Below, piece after piece: positions 51,018 to 58,733 of a stretch of 64,000 nucleotides of DNA. The first letter of the stretch is position 1, and each line of letters begins with the position of its first letter. The notes under the pieces were generated by a model, which worked only from the letters and a program-made list of their open reading frames with translations, was not told the DNA's origin and did not search any database. The stretch spans positions 3,855,894-3,919,893 of the forward strand of contig NZ_LT963430.1 in assembly GCF_900199405.1 (NCBI RefSeq). Direction: 5' to 3'. This DNA is from Beduinella massiliensis (GTDB lineage: Bacteria; Bacillota; Clostridia; Christensenellales; Aristaeellaceae). Both the position numbers and the translations under genes were made by a program.

Positions 51018-51866
51018 ATGGAAACCGGAATCGTATTCGACGTCAAGGAATTCGCCGTCTTCGACGGACCGGGTATCCGCACCACGGTCTTTCTGAAGGG
51101 CTGCCCGCTGCGCTGCCAGTGGTGCCATAACCCGGAGGGGCTTTCCGCCCTACCGCAGCTCATGGTAAGCCGCGCTTCGTGCACGCACTGCGGCGCGTGC
51201 CGGGCTGCCTGCCCCCATCCGGACGTGTGCACCGCCTGCGGCGCGTGCATCCCCCGCTGCCCCCTGGGCCTGCGCCGCATCGCAGGAACCCCTTGGACCA
51301 GCGAGGCGCTGGCGGAGCGCCTTCTTCGCGACGCCGATCTGTACGCACAGACGGGCGGCGGCGTCACGTTCTCCGGCGGCGAGCCGCTGATGCAGTGGCC
51401 CTTTGTAGCGGATACGCTCGCCCGGCTGCGCGCCGTCCACACCGCCGTCGAAACCTCCGGCTACGCGCCGGACAGCGTGTTCGAAGCGGCGATGCGCGCG
51501 TTTGACCTCGTCATGCTGGACGTGAAGCTCACCGACCCTGCACGCCACCTCCACTATACCGGGGTGGATAACGCGCCCATCCTGCGCCACGCGCGCATGC
51601 TGCAAACGGGCGACACCCCCTACATCCTGCGCGTGCCGCTCATCCCGGGGGTGAACGACGACGAGGAACACCTCGCCAACGTGGCGGAGCTGGCGGCCGG
51701 CGGGAAAAAGCTGGTTCGCGTGGAGCTCCTGCCTTATCACCAGACGGCGGGCGCCAAGTACGAGATGGCGGGCATGGACTATCGGCCGGAGTTTGACACG
51801 GCGCGGCCGGTGACGCCGCACACAGAGGCGTTTTCGCGCCTGGGCGTTCCCGTCTGTGTGCTGTAG
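51018..51866 (+). CDS. Glycyl-radical-enzyme activating protein (radical SAM)
   Basis: Radical SAM activase of 282 aa that installs the glycyl radical on the enzyme encoded upstream. The SAM cluster motif CPLRCQWC lies near residue 29, within FDGPGIRTTVFLKGCPLRC, which is typical of PFL activases. Two extra ferredoxin-like cysteine groups follow (CTHCGACRAAC and CTACGACIPRC), as in the larger activases of diol-dehydratase-type enzymes. GGGVTFSGGEPL and the late ELLPYHQTAGAKYE support the assignment. A bidirectional terminator follows. Confidence 0.94.
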   Translation: METGIVFDVKEFAVFDGPGIRTTVFLKGCPLRCQWCHNPEGLSALPQLMVSRASCTHCGACRAACPHPDVCTACGACIPRCPLGLRRIAGTPWTSEALAERLLRDADLYAQTGGGVTFSGGEPLMQWPFVADTLARLRAVHTAVETSGYAPDSVFEAAMRAFDLVMLDVKLTDPARHLHYTGVDNAPILRHARMLQTGDTPYILRVPLIPGVNDDEEHLANVAELAAGGKKLVRVELLPYHQTAGAKYEMAGMDYRPEFDTARPVTPHTEAFSRLGVPVCVL

Positions 51867-51880
51867 GCGCCGCTGATTCG

Positions 51881-51907
51881 AAAAAAAGAGCCGGAAGGCT
51901 CTTTTTT
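51881..51907. terminator. Bidirectional terminator between convergent operons
   Basis: AAAAAAAGAGCC, GGAA loop, GGCTCTTTTTT (51881-51907). Confidence 0.85.
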
Positions 51908-51917
51908 GTGGCTCGAC

Positions 51918-52760
51918 TTACCCCTTGATGCCCGTCAGCGCGATGCCGCCCATGATGTGCTTCTGTCCGAACAAAAAGACCAGCACGCAGGGCATCGTCA
52001 CGACGACCGACGCGGTCATGACCAGGTTCCACTTGGACGTGTACTTGCCCATGAGGCTCTGCAAGCCCACGGCCACGGTGTACTTGCTCATCGTGTTCAG
52101 GTAGATCAGTGGGTTGAAGAAGTCGTTCCACGTGGCCATGAAGCAGAAGAGGCCCACCACGATCATCGAGGACTTGGCCAGCGGAATGTCGATGTTCCAG
52201 TAGATGCGAAAGCGCGACGCGCCGTCCACGAACGCGGCCTCATCCAGCTCGCGCGGGATCGTCAGGAAGAACTGGCGCATCAGGAAGATGTTGTAGGCGC
52301 CGCCGCCGAGAAATGCGGGGATGATCAGCGGCGCGTAGGAGTCGACCATGCCCAGACGGCTCCAGCCGATGTACACCGGAATCAGCGTCACGGCGCTGGG
52401 CAGCATCATCGCGCTCAGCAGCAGCGTGAAGATCGCGTCGCGCCCCTTCCAGCGCACGCGGGAAAAGGCGTAGGCCGCCATGCTGGAAGTGAGCAACACG
52501 CCCAGGAGGTTCATGAGCACCACAAACACGGTGTTGCCGAAGTACTTCGGGATGTCCGTCTTGGTAAACACGTCCACGAAGTTCTGCAGGGTAAAGGGAT
52601 TCGGAATCCACTCCGGCGGCATGATGAAGATCTGCTTGATACCCATGAAGGAGGAGCGCACCATCCACAAAAACGGCAGGACGGCCACAAACCCGAACGC
52701 GATCAGCAGCGCGTACAGCAGCGCATAGCCTGCGACATGGTAAAACTTTTTCTTGCTCAT
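51918..52760 (-). CDS. Sugar ABC transporter permease, MalG/AraQ type
   Basis: Membrane permease of 280 aa. GFVAVLPFLWMVRSSFMGIK opens the second segment region, the EAA loop is DEAAFVDGASRFRIYW and it ends HIMGGIALTGIKG as in AraQ-type proteins. The ATG follows GAGGGG. It overlaps or abuts the MalF-type gene (4-bp gap) and is the distal gene of the arabinoside importer. Confidence 0.92.
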   Translation of the reverse strand: MSKKKFYHVAGYALLYALLIAFGFVAVLPFLWMVRSSFMGIKQIFIMPPEWIPNPFTLQNFVDVFTKTDIPKYFGNTVFVVLMNLLGVLLTSSMAAYAFSRVRWKGRDAIFTLLLSAMMLPSAVTLIPVYIGWSRLGMVDSYAPLIIPAFLGGGAYNIFLMRQFFLTIPRELDEAAFVDGASRFRIYWNIDIPLAKSSMIVVGLFCFMATWNDFFNPLIYLNTMSKYTVAVGLQSLMGKYTSKWNLVMTASVVVTMPCVLVFLFGQKHIMGGIALTGIKG

Positions 52761-52763
52761 GCT

Positions 52764-53681
52764 TCAGTCCCCTCCGTAATAGACCCATTTGTTCTGGGAC
52801 TTCATGATGATTGCCGTCAGAATCATGATGATGATAAACAGGAACCAGGCCAGCGCGCAGGCGTAGCCCATGTTCGCCTTTTCAAAGGCCTGCCGGTACA
52901 GGTACAGCACGTAAAAGAGCGAGCTGTTGCTCGGGCCGCCCTTTGTCATGATGTAGCCCTGCGTAAAGACCTGCAGCGAATTGATGACCGCCATGATGCC
53001 GTTGAAGAAGATGGTGGGCGTCAGCATGGGGATGGTGATGTGCCACAGCTTGTGCCAGGCGTTGCCTCCGTCCACGCTCAGCGCCTCGTAATACACCTGG
53101 GGAATGCCCTGCAACCCCGCCAGAAAGATGACCATCGTGCCGCCTGTATTCCAAAGGCCGGTCATCACGATGGTCGGGATGACCGTCTTCTTATCCCACA
53201 GCCAGCCGGGGGTGCCCATGCCGAGCTGCTTGACGAGCGTCGTCAGCAGGCCGTACTGCTGGTTGAGCAGCCACATCCACACTACGCAGCTCGCCACCGC
53301 GGGGACGATGCTGGGCAGGTAAAAGATCGACCGGAAGATCCCCCTGCCGCGGATATTCGTGTTGAGCGCCAGGGCGATCAAAAACGCCACCAGCAGCGAC
53401 GCCGGCACGTTGAGCACCGCGTAATAGGCCGTGGCCTTCAGGGAATCGGAAAAATACAGCTCCGTGCTGCCGAACATGGTCTTAAAGTTGTCAAGGCCGA
53501 TAAACCGGATTTCCGATTTGAACGCGCTGTAGTCCGTCATGCTCAGAAAGAGCGATACGACCATTGGAATCAGCGTCAGGATGAGAAAGCCGAGAATGGC
53601 GGGCAGCGCGAACATCCAGCCGGTCATCGTCTCGTTGCGGCGCCAGCTGCTGCGCCGGACAGCCTTTTGCCCTGCGATCAT
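52764..53681 (-). CDS. Sugar ABC transporter permease, MalF/AraP type
   Basis: Membrane permease of 305 aa. A short basic tail (QKAVRRSSWRRNET) precedes MTGWMFALPAILGFLILTL; AGYIMTKGGPSNSS and the EAA loop YYEALSVDGGNAWHKLW are visible. It follows the binding protein at 53807-55156 after a 125-bp gap with a hairpin. The GH127 gene and the two-component pair of this locus suggest an arabinose-containing oligosaccharide. Confidence 0.92.
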   Translation of the reverse strand: MIAGQKAVRRSSWRRNETMTGWMFALPAILGFLILTLIPMVVSLFLSMTDYSAFKSEIRFIGLDNFKTMFGSTELYFSDSLKATAYYAVLNVPASLLVAFLIALALNTNIRGRGIFRSIFYLPSIVPAVASCVVWMWLLNQQYGLLTTLVKQLGMGTPGWLWDKKTVIPTIVMTGLWNTGGTMVIFLAGLQGIPQVYYEALSVDGGNAWHKLWHITIPMLTPTIFFNGIMAVINSLQVFTQGYIMTKGGPSNSSLFYVLYLYRQAFEKANMGYACALAWFLFIIIMILTAIIMKSQNKWVYYGGD

Positions 53682-53745
53682 TGCAATAAACCCCTTTCCA
53701 CCGTGAACTCTGGCCCGATCGCGGCAGGCCGATGGACTGAAACCT

Positions 53746-53788
53746 CCGCCAGGCGGGAGCGCGTCCTCGCGTCCCCGCCCAGCGGCGG
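53746..53788 (-). terminator. Hairpin between the binding-protein and permease genes
   Basis: CCGCC/GGCGG and GCGGG/CCCGC arms form a nested GC-rich stem without a clear T tract; probably an attenuating or RNA-protecting hairpin rather than a complete terminator. Confidence 0.45.
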
Positions 53789-53806
53789 TTTTGGGCGATC
53801 AATGCA

Positions 53807-55156
53807 TTACTTTGCGGTGCGAAGGGCGAGCTCGATGCCCGCGGTCTTGATCTGCTCCGCGGCGGAGTCCATGCCCTCCTGGGCGGTCTTGTTGCCGTAG
53901 ACGATCTCGTCCACTTCCTTGTTGACGATGTCGATCATGTCGCTGAAGTTCTTGATCGTGCCGGTGAACGGCGCAGCGGAGTTGTTCAGCAGCATCTTAA
54001 TCACGCCGTCGTAGCCCTCGGGACGGGCGGGGTTGCCTTCCTCGGCCCACTGGTCGAGGTATTCCTTCTCCGTCAGCCACTTGAGGCCGGAGGGCATCAG
54101 GTTGCCGTTCTTGAAGAGGGTGATTTCCTTGCCCGGGTCCTGCAGGTACTGCTGCAGCGCCCAAGCCGCTTCCTTTTCCTTGCTGTCCTTCATGATGACC
54201 GACATGCCGTTGGTGCACACGGAGACAACCTCCCCGCCCATCCGGGGCAGGGTGCCCGCGCCGAAGTTCACGCCCGTGTCGGCGAGCGTCAGCGCCAGCC
54301 ACTGGCCGTCCACGACCATCGCGTACGCGCCGGTCAGCAGCGCCACGTCCGTACCCGGCATGCCCTCGCGCGCGGTCGGGGTCGGCATGCAGTGCTTCAC
54401 CAGCGCGAGATCCGCAATCGCCTGCAGCGCCTCGACGCTCGCGGGCTGGTTCATCGCGAAGTTGCCCTCCGCGTCCACCAGCGTTCCGCCGTTGGAAAGG
54501 ATGAAGGAGCCCCAGATCGGCCACCAGATGCCCATGTTCACGCCGTAGCGCACGATGTTCTCCGGGTCAAAGCCCTCGTCGTACGGCGTCTTGCCGTTCG
54601 CGTCCAGCGTCAGCTTCATCGCCGCGTCCACGAACTCGTCCCACGTCCACGCCTGATCCGGATCGCTCGGCGGATAGGGCAGGCCCGCTTCGTCGAACAC
54701 GTCTTTGCTGTAGAACATCGTCATCAGCTCGATGCAGCCGCTGTAGGAGATCAGGTTGCCGTTATCGTCGTAGTAGCAGCTCGCGGCCACGTAGTCGTCC
54801 ATGTCGATGCCGTCGCGCTCAATGTAGGGATCGAGCAGCTCGTAGTGGCCTTCCTCCGCCAGCTTGAAGCCGATCGTGCCGGATTCCATCTCCGCCAGGT
54901 CGATGGTCTCGCCCGCCGCGATCATAGCGGTGATCTTCGTGTCGTAGTTTTCGTTGATGCAGATGTAGTTGACCTCGCAGCCCGTATCTTCCATGAATTT
55001 GTCGATAATCGCCTGCTTGGCCGTCTGGGTGGCGCTGTCGCCCCAGCTCGTGTAGACCAGGGAATGCCCTGCGAAAATTTTGTCCTCCGCAAGACTTGTG
55101 CCCATCAGGGACAGGCAAAGCGTCAGCGCGAGAACGAAGGATACGATTTTCTTCAT
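53807..55156 (-). CDS. Sugar ABC transporter substrate-binding protein (tandem copy 1)
   Basis: Exported binding protein of 449 aa. The ATG at 55156 (MKKIVSFVLALTL) follows GAAAGGGG; an in-frame ATG at 55189 is upstream of that site. The signal peptide ends TSLAED without a lipobox. LVYTSWGDSATQTAKQAIIDKF, YSKDVFDEAGLPYPPSDPDQAWTW (tryptophan-rich ligand area) and MVVDGQWLALTLAD are family features. It is paired at equal length with the next gene upstream. It has its own activator-type promoter and leads the permease genes. Confidence 0.93.
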   Translation of the reverse strand: MKKIVSFVLALTLCLSLMGTSLAEDKIFAGHSLVYTSWGDSATQTAKQAIIDKFMEDTGCEVNYICINENYDTKITAMIAAGETIDLAEMESGTIGFKLAEEGHYELLDPYIERDGIDMDDYVAASCYYDDNGNLISYSGCIELMTMFYSKDVFDEAGLPYPPSDPDQAWTWDEFVDAAMKLTLDANGKTPYDEGFDPENIVRYGVNMGIWWPIWGSFILSNGGTLVDAEGNFAMNQPASVEALQAIADLALVKHCMPTPTAREGMPGTDVALLTGAYAMVVDGQWLALTLADTGVNFGAGTLPRMGGEVVSVCTNGMSVIMKDSKEKEAAWALQQYLQDPGKEITLFKNGNLMPSGLKWLTEKEYLDQWAEEGNPARPEGYDGVIKMLLNNSAAPFTGTIKNFSDMIDIVNKEVDEIVYGNKTAQEGMDSAAEQIKTAGIELALRTAK

Positions 55157-55187
55157 GTGATTGACCCCTTTCAAAAGCTCTGCATTC

Positions 55188-55255
55188 ATTGTAAAGCGCC
55201 GCGCGGGTCAGCTCTACGATAGATTTTTCTGCTATGTGTACAAAACTACGATTTT
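55188..55255 (-). promoter_or_regulatory. Promoter and shared motif of binding-protein copy 1
   Basis: TACAAT -10 at 55188-55193 without a good -35. Two CTACGAT boxes (55214-55220 and 55246-55252, plus strand) are spaced 32 bp; the distal one belongs to TGTGTACAAAACTACGATTTT (55235-55255). The same arrangement occurs before copy 2. Confidence 0.55.
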
Positions 55256-55270
55256 GCCGTCCGCACAGTC

Positions 55271-55326
55271 AAAAGAAGGGAGCGCATACCCGCGCCCCCT
55301 CCCAATGCAAGGAATCCCTTCTTTTT
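55271..55326 (-). terminator. Terminator after binding-protein copy 2
   Basis: AAAAGAAGGGA (55271-55281) with TCCCTTCTTTTT (about 55315-55326) frames a 33-base loop; T-rich tail on the minus strand. Confidence 0.6.
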
Positions 55327-56674
55327 ACTTCGCAGCGCGAAGGCCCAGCTCAATGCCCGCGGTCTTGATCTGCTCCGCGGCGGAGTCCATGCCCTCCTGG
55401 GCGGTCTTGTTGCCGTAGACGATCTCGTCCACTTCCTTGTTGACGACGTCGATCATGTCGCTGAAATTCCGGATTGTGCCGGTGAACGGCGCGACGGAGT
55501 TGTTCAGCAGCATTTTGATGATGCCCTCATAGCCCTCGGGACGGGCGGGGTTGCCTTCCTCGGCCCACTGGTCGAGGTATTCCTTCTCCGTCAGCCACTT
55601 CCGCTCGGAGGGCATGCGGTTGCCGTTCTTGAAGAGGGTGATTTCCTTGCCCGGATCCTGAATGTACTGCAGCAGCGCCCAAGCCGCTTCCTTTTCCTTG
55701 CTGTCCTCCATGATGACCATCATGCCGTTGGTGCACACGGAGACGACTTTCTCGCCCATCTTGGGCAGGCTCGCCATGCCGAAGTTCACGCCCGTGTCGG
55801 CGAGCGTCAGCGCCAGCCACTGGCCGTCCACGACCATCGCGTACGCGCCGGTCAGCAGCGCCACGTCCGTACCCGGCATGCCCTCGCGCGCGGTCGGGGT
55901 CGGCATGCAGTGCTTCACCAGCGCGAGATCCGCAATCGCCTGCAGCGCCTCGACGCTCGCGGGCTGGTTCATCGCGAAGTTGCCCTCCGCGTCCACCAGC
56001 GTTCCGCCGTTGGAAAGGATGAAGGAGCCCCAGATCGGCCACCAGATGCCCATGTTCATGCCGTAGCGCACGATGTTCTCCGGGTCAAAGCCCTCGTCGT
56101 AGGGCGTCTTGCCGTTCGCGTCCAGCGTCAGCTTCATCGCCACGTCCACGAACTCGTCCCACGTCCACGCCTGATCCGGATCGCTCGGCGGATAGGGCAG
56201 GCCCGCTTCGTCGAACACGTCTTTGCTGTAGAACATCGTCATCAGCTCGATGCAGCCGCTGTAGGCGATCAGGTTGCCCGCATCGTCGTAGTAGCAGCTC
56301 GCGCCGACGTAGTCGCTCATGTCGTAGCCGGACTGCGCCACGTAATCATCCAGCGTGGCGAATTGCCCCTCCTCCACCAGCTTGTAGCCGATGGTGCCGG
56401 ACTCCATCTGTGCCAGGTCGATGGTCTCGCCCGCCGCGATCATGGCGGTGACCTTCGTATCGTAGTTTTCGTTGATGCAGATCAGGTTTACTTCGCAGCC
56501 CGTGTCCGCCGTGAACTTGTCGCAGATCGCCTGCGTGGCCGCCTGCTCGGCGCTGTCGCCCCAGGTCGTAAAGACGAGCGAATGGCCGGCGAACGTCTTG
56601 TCCTCCGCGAGGCTCATGCTCATCATGGACAGGCAAAGCACGAGCGCGAGAAGCAGCGAGATACATTTTTTCAT
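55325..56674 (-). CDS. Sugar ABC transporter substrate-binding protein (tandem copy 2)
   Basis: Exported binding protein of 449 aa, same length as copy 1 and 1518 bp apart in register. The signal peptide (MKKCISLLLALVLCLSM, SMSLAED) lacks a lipobox. The central part, including the tryptophan-rich ligand area YSKDVFDEAGLPYPPSDPDQ, is nearly identical to copy 1, but about residues 20-125 diverge (for example FATLDDYVAQSGYDM versus YELLDPYIERDGIDM). Differing residues may change ligand preference. It is followed by a terminator, so it is a monocistronic relative of the importer component. Confidence 0.92.
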   Translation of the reverse strand: MKKCISLLLALVLCLSMMSMSLAEDKTFAGHSLVFTTWGDSAEQAATQAICDKFTADTGCEVNLICINENYDTKVTAMIAAGETIDLAQMESGTIGYKLVEEGQFATLDDYVAQSGYDMSDYVGASCYYDDAGNLIAYSGCIELMTMFYSKDVFDEAGLPYPPSDPDQAWTWDEFVDVAMKLTLDANGKTPYDEGFDPENIVRYGMNMGIWWPIWGSFILSNGGTLVDAEGNFAMNQPASVEALQAIADLALVKHCMPTPTAREGMPGTDVALLTGAYAMVVDGQWLALTLADTGVNFGMASLPKMGEKVVSVCTNGMMVIMEDSKEKEAAWALLQYIQDPGKEITLFKNGNRMPSERKWLTEKEYLDQWAEEGNPARPEGYEGIIKMLLNNSVAPFTGTIRNFSDMIDVVNKEVDEIVYGNKTAQEGMDSAAEQIKTAGIELGLRAAK

Positions 56675-56694
56675 GCTGTATCTCTCCTTTCTTT

Positions 56695-56773
56695 ATTATA
56701 CTTGAAGTCTATCAGTGCTTTTAGAACAGTTCCACGATAAATTTCTCCACTCTGTGTATAAAACTACGATTTG
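56695..56773 (-). promoter_or_regulatory. Promoter and shared motif of binding-protein copy 2
   Basis: TATAAT -10 at 56695-56700, no convincing -35. CCACGAT (56732-56738) and CTACGAT (56764-56770) are again 32 bp apart, and TGTGTATAAAACTACGATTT (56753-56772) matches copy 1 nearly base for base. Confidence 0.55.
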
Positions 56774-56788
56774 AGAGCGGAACCCCAC

Positions 56789-56835
56789 AAAAAAGGGAAC
56801 CGCGGCTGTGCACTTTCACGGCCGGTGTTCCCTTA
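56789..56835 (-). terminator. Terminator of the kinase gene
   Basis: AAGGGAAC-ACCGGC with GCCGCGGTTCCCTT as a long stem, followed on the minus strand by TTTTGTGG. It lies downstream of all three possible kinase stop codons or overlaps the longest one. Confidence 0.75.
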
Positions 56836-56891
56836 AGACGCGTCTGTTTTTACAAGGAGGAGAGCGCTTCACCCGCAGAGCGCCTATATCT

Positions 56892-58733
56892 TTATATTGG
56901 TTTCTTCCGACACATATCGCCTGTAGGGGAGTATAATGAGAACATTTGTACCCTACAGTGGCACTTCTGTCCCCCCCCCCCCCCCGACCCATCTGAACGG
57001 CTGATCTCCATCCGGCCCATCTCCCCAAACAGGAGGCTCAGGCGCTTTTGCACGTTTGCAACGCCGATGGAACCGTTTCTGTTTTCGCGCGTGGGGATCT
57101 CGTAATCTTCCGGCACGCCGCGCCCGTTGTCGAAGATCGTGATGCGAACCAGGCCGTCTTCGCGCCTTGCCTTGATGCGAACCAGGCCGTCCTTTCGGCC
57201 CGCCAGACCGTGCTGCACCGCGTTTTCCACCAGGGGCTGCAGGCTGAGCTTGGGAATCTGCGCGAGCAGCACGTCCTCCGGCGCGTCGATTTCAAGCCGG
57301 ATATTGTCCTCATACGCCACCTGCATCAACCGAAAGTACTGGCGCACGTTCTCCAGCTCCTCGTCCAGCGGCACCACGTCTCGGCCGTCGCGCAGCACAT
57401 AGCGCAGCATCTTGGAGAGCAGGATGATGAGGTCCGCTGTCTTTTCATCCCGCTCGCACAGGGCGCTCATGTGCAGGATGTTCAGGGCGTTATAAAGAAA
57501 GTGCGGGTTCGTCTGATAGCGCAGCGCCATCAGCTCGTTTTCCTTCTCGCGCAGGCGTACGTTGTAGTTTTCCTCGATCAGCGTGTCGATCTTGCAGGCC
57601 ATCTCGTTAAAGGCGCTCATCAGCACGTTGAACTCGTCGTGCGTGGCGGGCAGGCGAACGTTAAAGTCTCCCTGCCCTGTCTGGTCGATGGCCACCATCA
57701 GCCGCTGAATCGGACGCGCCATGGCGCGCGAGACGGAGACGCTGAGCAGCACGCAGAGCAGCAGCACCAGGAGGAAGACCCCCGCAAACGTCGCGGCGAT
57801 GTTCCCCAGCGCCGCGCTTAAAATACTGCTCTCGGGGACGACCGACACGATCCGCCAGCCCGGCAGCAGCGTCTTGTAGGAAACGAGGCAGAGCCCTCCC
57901 TCGTAGGTCGTGAGCACCTCGCCTTCCTCCGCCCTCAGCAGCGCCATCTCCCGCTCGCCGAGCGTCGACATGCGCCTGCTCTCGTCCACGTGCGAGATCA
58001 CATAGCCGTCTTCATCGACGATCAGGTACTGCGCGTCCGCGTAGGGGGTGGAGTCGGCCAGCGTGTCGCGCAGATAGCTTTCCAGCACGCTGATGACCAG
58101 CACCGGCTTTTCAACCCCAGCGGGCAGGTAATTCAGCCTGCCGTCCCGCAGCTCGTACAGGTTGAGCTCCCCCACGAGGGAGATGAGATAGCGGTTGCTC
58201 AGCGGGACGTCCATGAGCCGCCAGTGGCCCAGCGCCTGCGTAAAATCGTAGGTAGGCACCCAGGCAGGGTACTTTCCGCCCTCGCGCGCTTTTTGGTAGA
58301 AATCGGCGTTCTTGATGTTGTAAATGGACGTGTACGTCGCGTTCCTGCTGTAGAGCACGATGTCCGAGCGCCAGAACTGCACCTGATATACCTCGTCCGC
58401 GTGCAGGAGATAGGTGTTCATCACTTCGCTGATCGCCCGGTTCGCCGCCGCGGGACTGACCTTTGTGGCGTCGTAGGCGCTGAAAAAGCGAAACAGCCCG
58501 GCATCGCGCATCAGGTCGCCGTAGATGTCCTCGATCGTCTGAAACGTCTGGTTCAGCTTTTCGCTGGCGCGCGACATCGTCTGCCGGATGTCCGTGCGCG
58601 TGTAGGAGAGCGAAAGCTCGACCTGCTGGTAAAAGAAGATCCCGCTGAGCAGGATCAGGATCAGCAGGCTGACCAGGAGCATACTGCGCAGGATGCGCGA
58701 GGAAAAGCTCTTGGAAAAGAAGCCCTTTTTCAA
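56892..58733 (-). CDS. YesM-like sensor histidine kinase with a poly-G tract near its end
   Basis: Membrane kinase of 613 aa in the frame as given. Transmembrane segment 1 is at about residues 15-36, a large extracellular Cache-like sensor follows, segment 2 at about 290-325, then HAMP and the motif QTNPHFLYNALNIL. HATPase boxes QPLVENAVQHG and DNGRGVPED are intact. After DGSGGGGGQ the sequence becomes untypical (KCHCRVQMFSLYS...), because a run of 15 G residues shifts the frame. With 16 G the protein would end GTEVPL-stop at 56953, the usual end of this family. It overlaps the regulator gene by 4 bp and probably senses arabinosides. Confidence 0.88.
   Translation of the reverse strand: MKKGFFSKSFSSRILRSMLLVSLLILILLSGIFFYQQVELSLSYTRTDIRQTMSRASEKLNQTFQTIEDIYGDLMRDAGLFRFFSAYDATKVSPAAANRAISEVMNTYLLHADEVYQVQFWRSDIVLYSRNATYTSIYNIKNADFYQKAREGGKYPAWVPTYDFTQALGHWRLMDVPLSNRYLISLVGELNLYELRDGRLNYLPAGVEKPVLVISVLESYLRDTLADSTPYADAQYLIVDEDGYVISHVDESRRMSTLGEREMALLRAEEGEVLTTYEGGLCLVSYKTLLPGWRIVSVVPESSILSAALGNIAATFAGVFLLVLLLCVLLSVSVSRAMARPIQRLMVAIDQTGQGDFNVRLPATHDEFNVLMSAFNEMACKIDTLIEENYNVRLREKENELMALRYQTNPHFLYNALNILHMSALCERDEKTADLIILLSKMLRYVLRDGRDVVPLDEELENVRQYFRLMQVAYEDNIRLEIDAPEDVLLAQIPKLSLQPLVENAVQHGLAGRKDGLVRIKARREDGLVRITIFDNGRGVPEDYEIPTRENRNGSIGVANVQKRLSLLFGEMGRMEISRSDGSGGGGGQKCHCRVQMFSLYSPTGDMCRKKPI
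56971..56985. repeat. Mononucleotide tract of 15 C (G on the coding strand)
   Basis: Fifteen consecutive C residues inside the 3' part of the kinase gene. Length changes of one base alter which of three C-termini is made. It may be a phase-variation site or a sequencing/assembly artefact. Confidence 0.95.

Noticed and set aside
51906-53900. Open frame of 664 codons on the plus strand opposite the arabinoside permeases
   Set aside because: Antisense to two permeases and part of a binding-protein gene; composition is the same H/Q/R/D-rich shadow type and there is no ribosome site.
53807-56674. CRISPR or phage-type repeat
   Set aside because: The repeated sequence is two whole genes of a protein family, not short spaced repeats.
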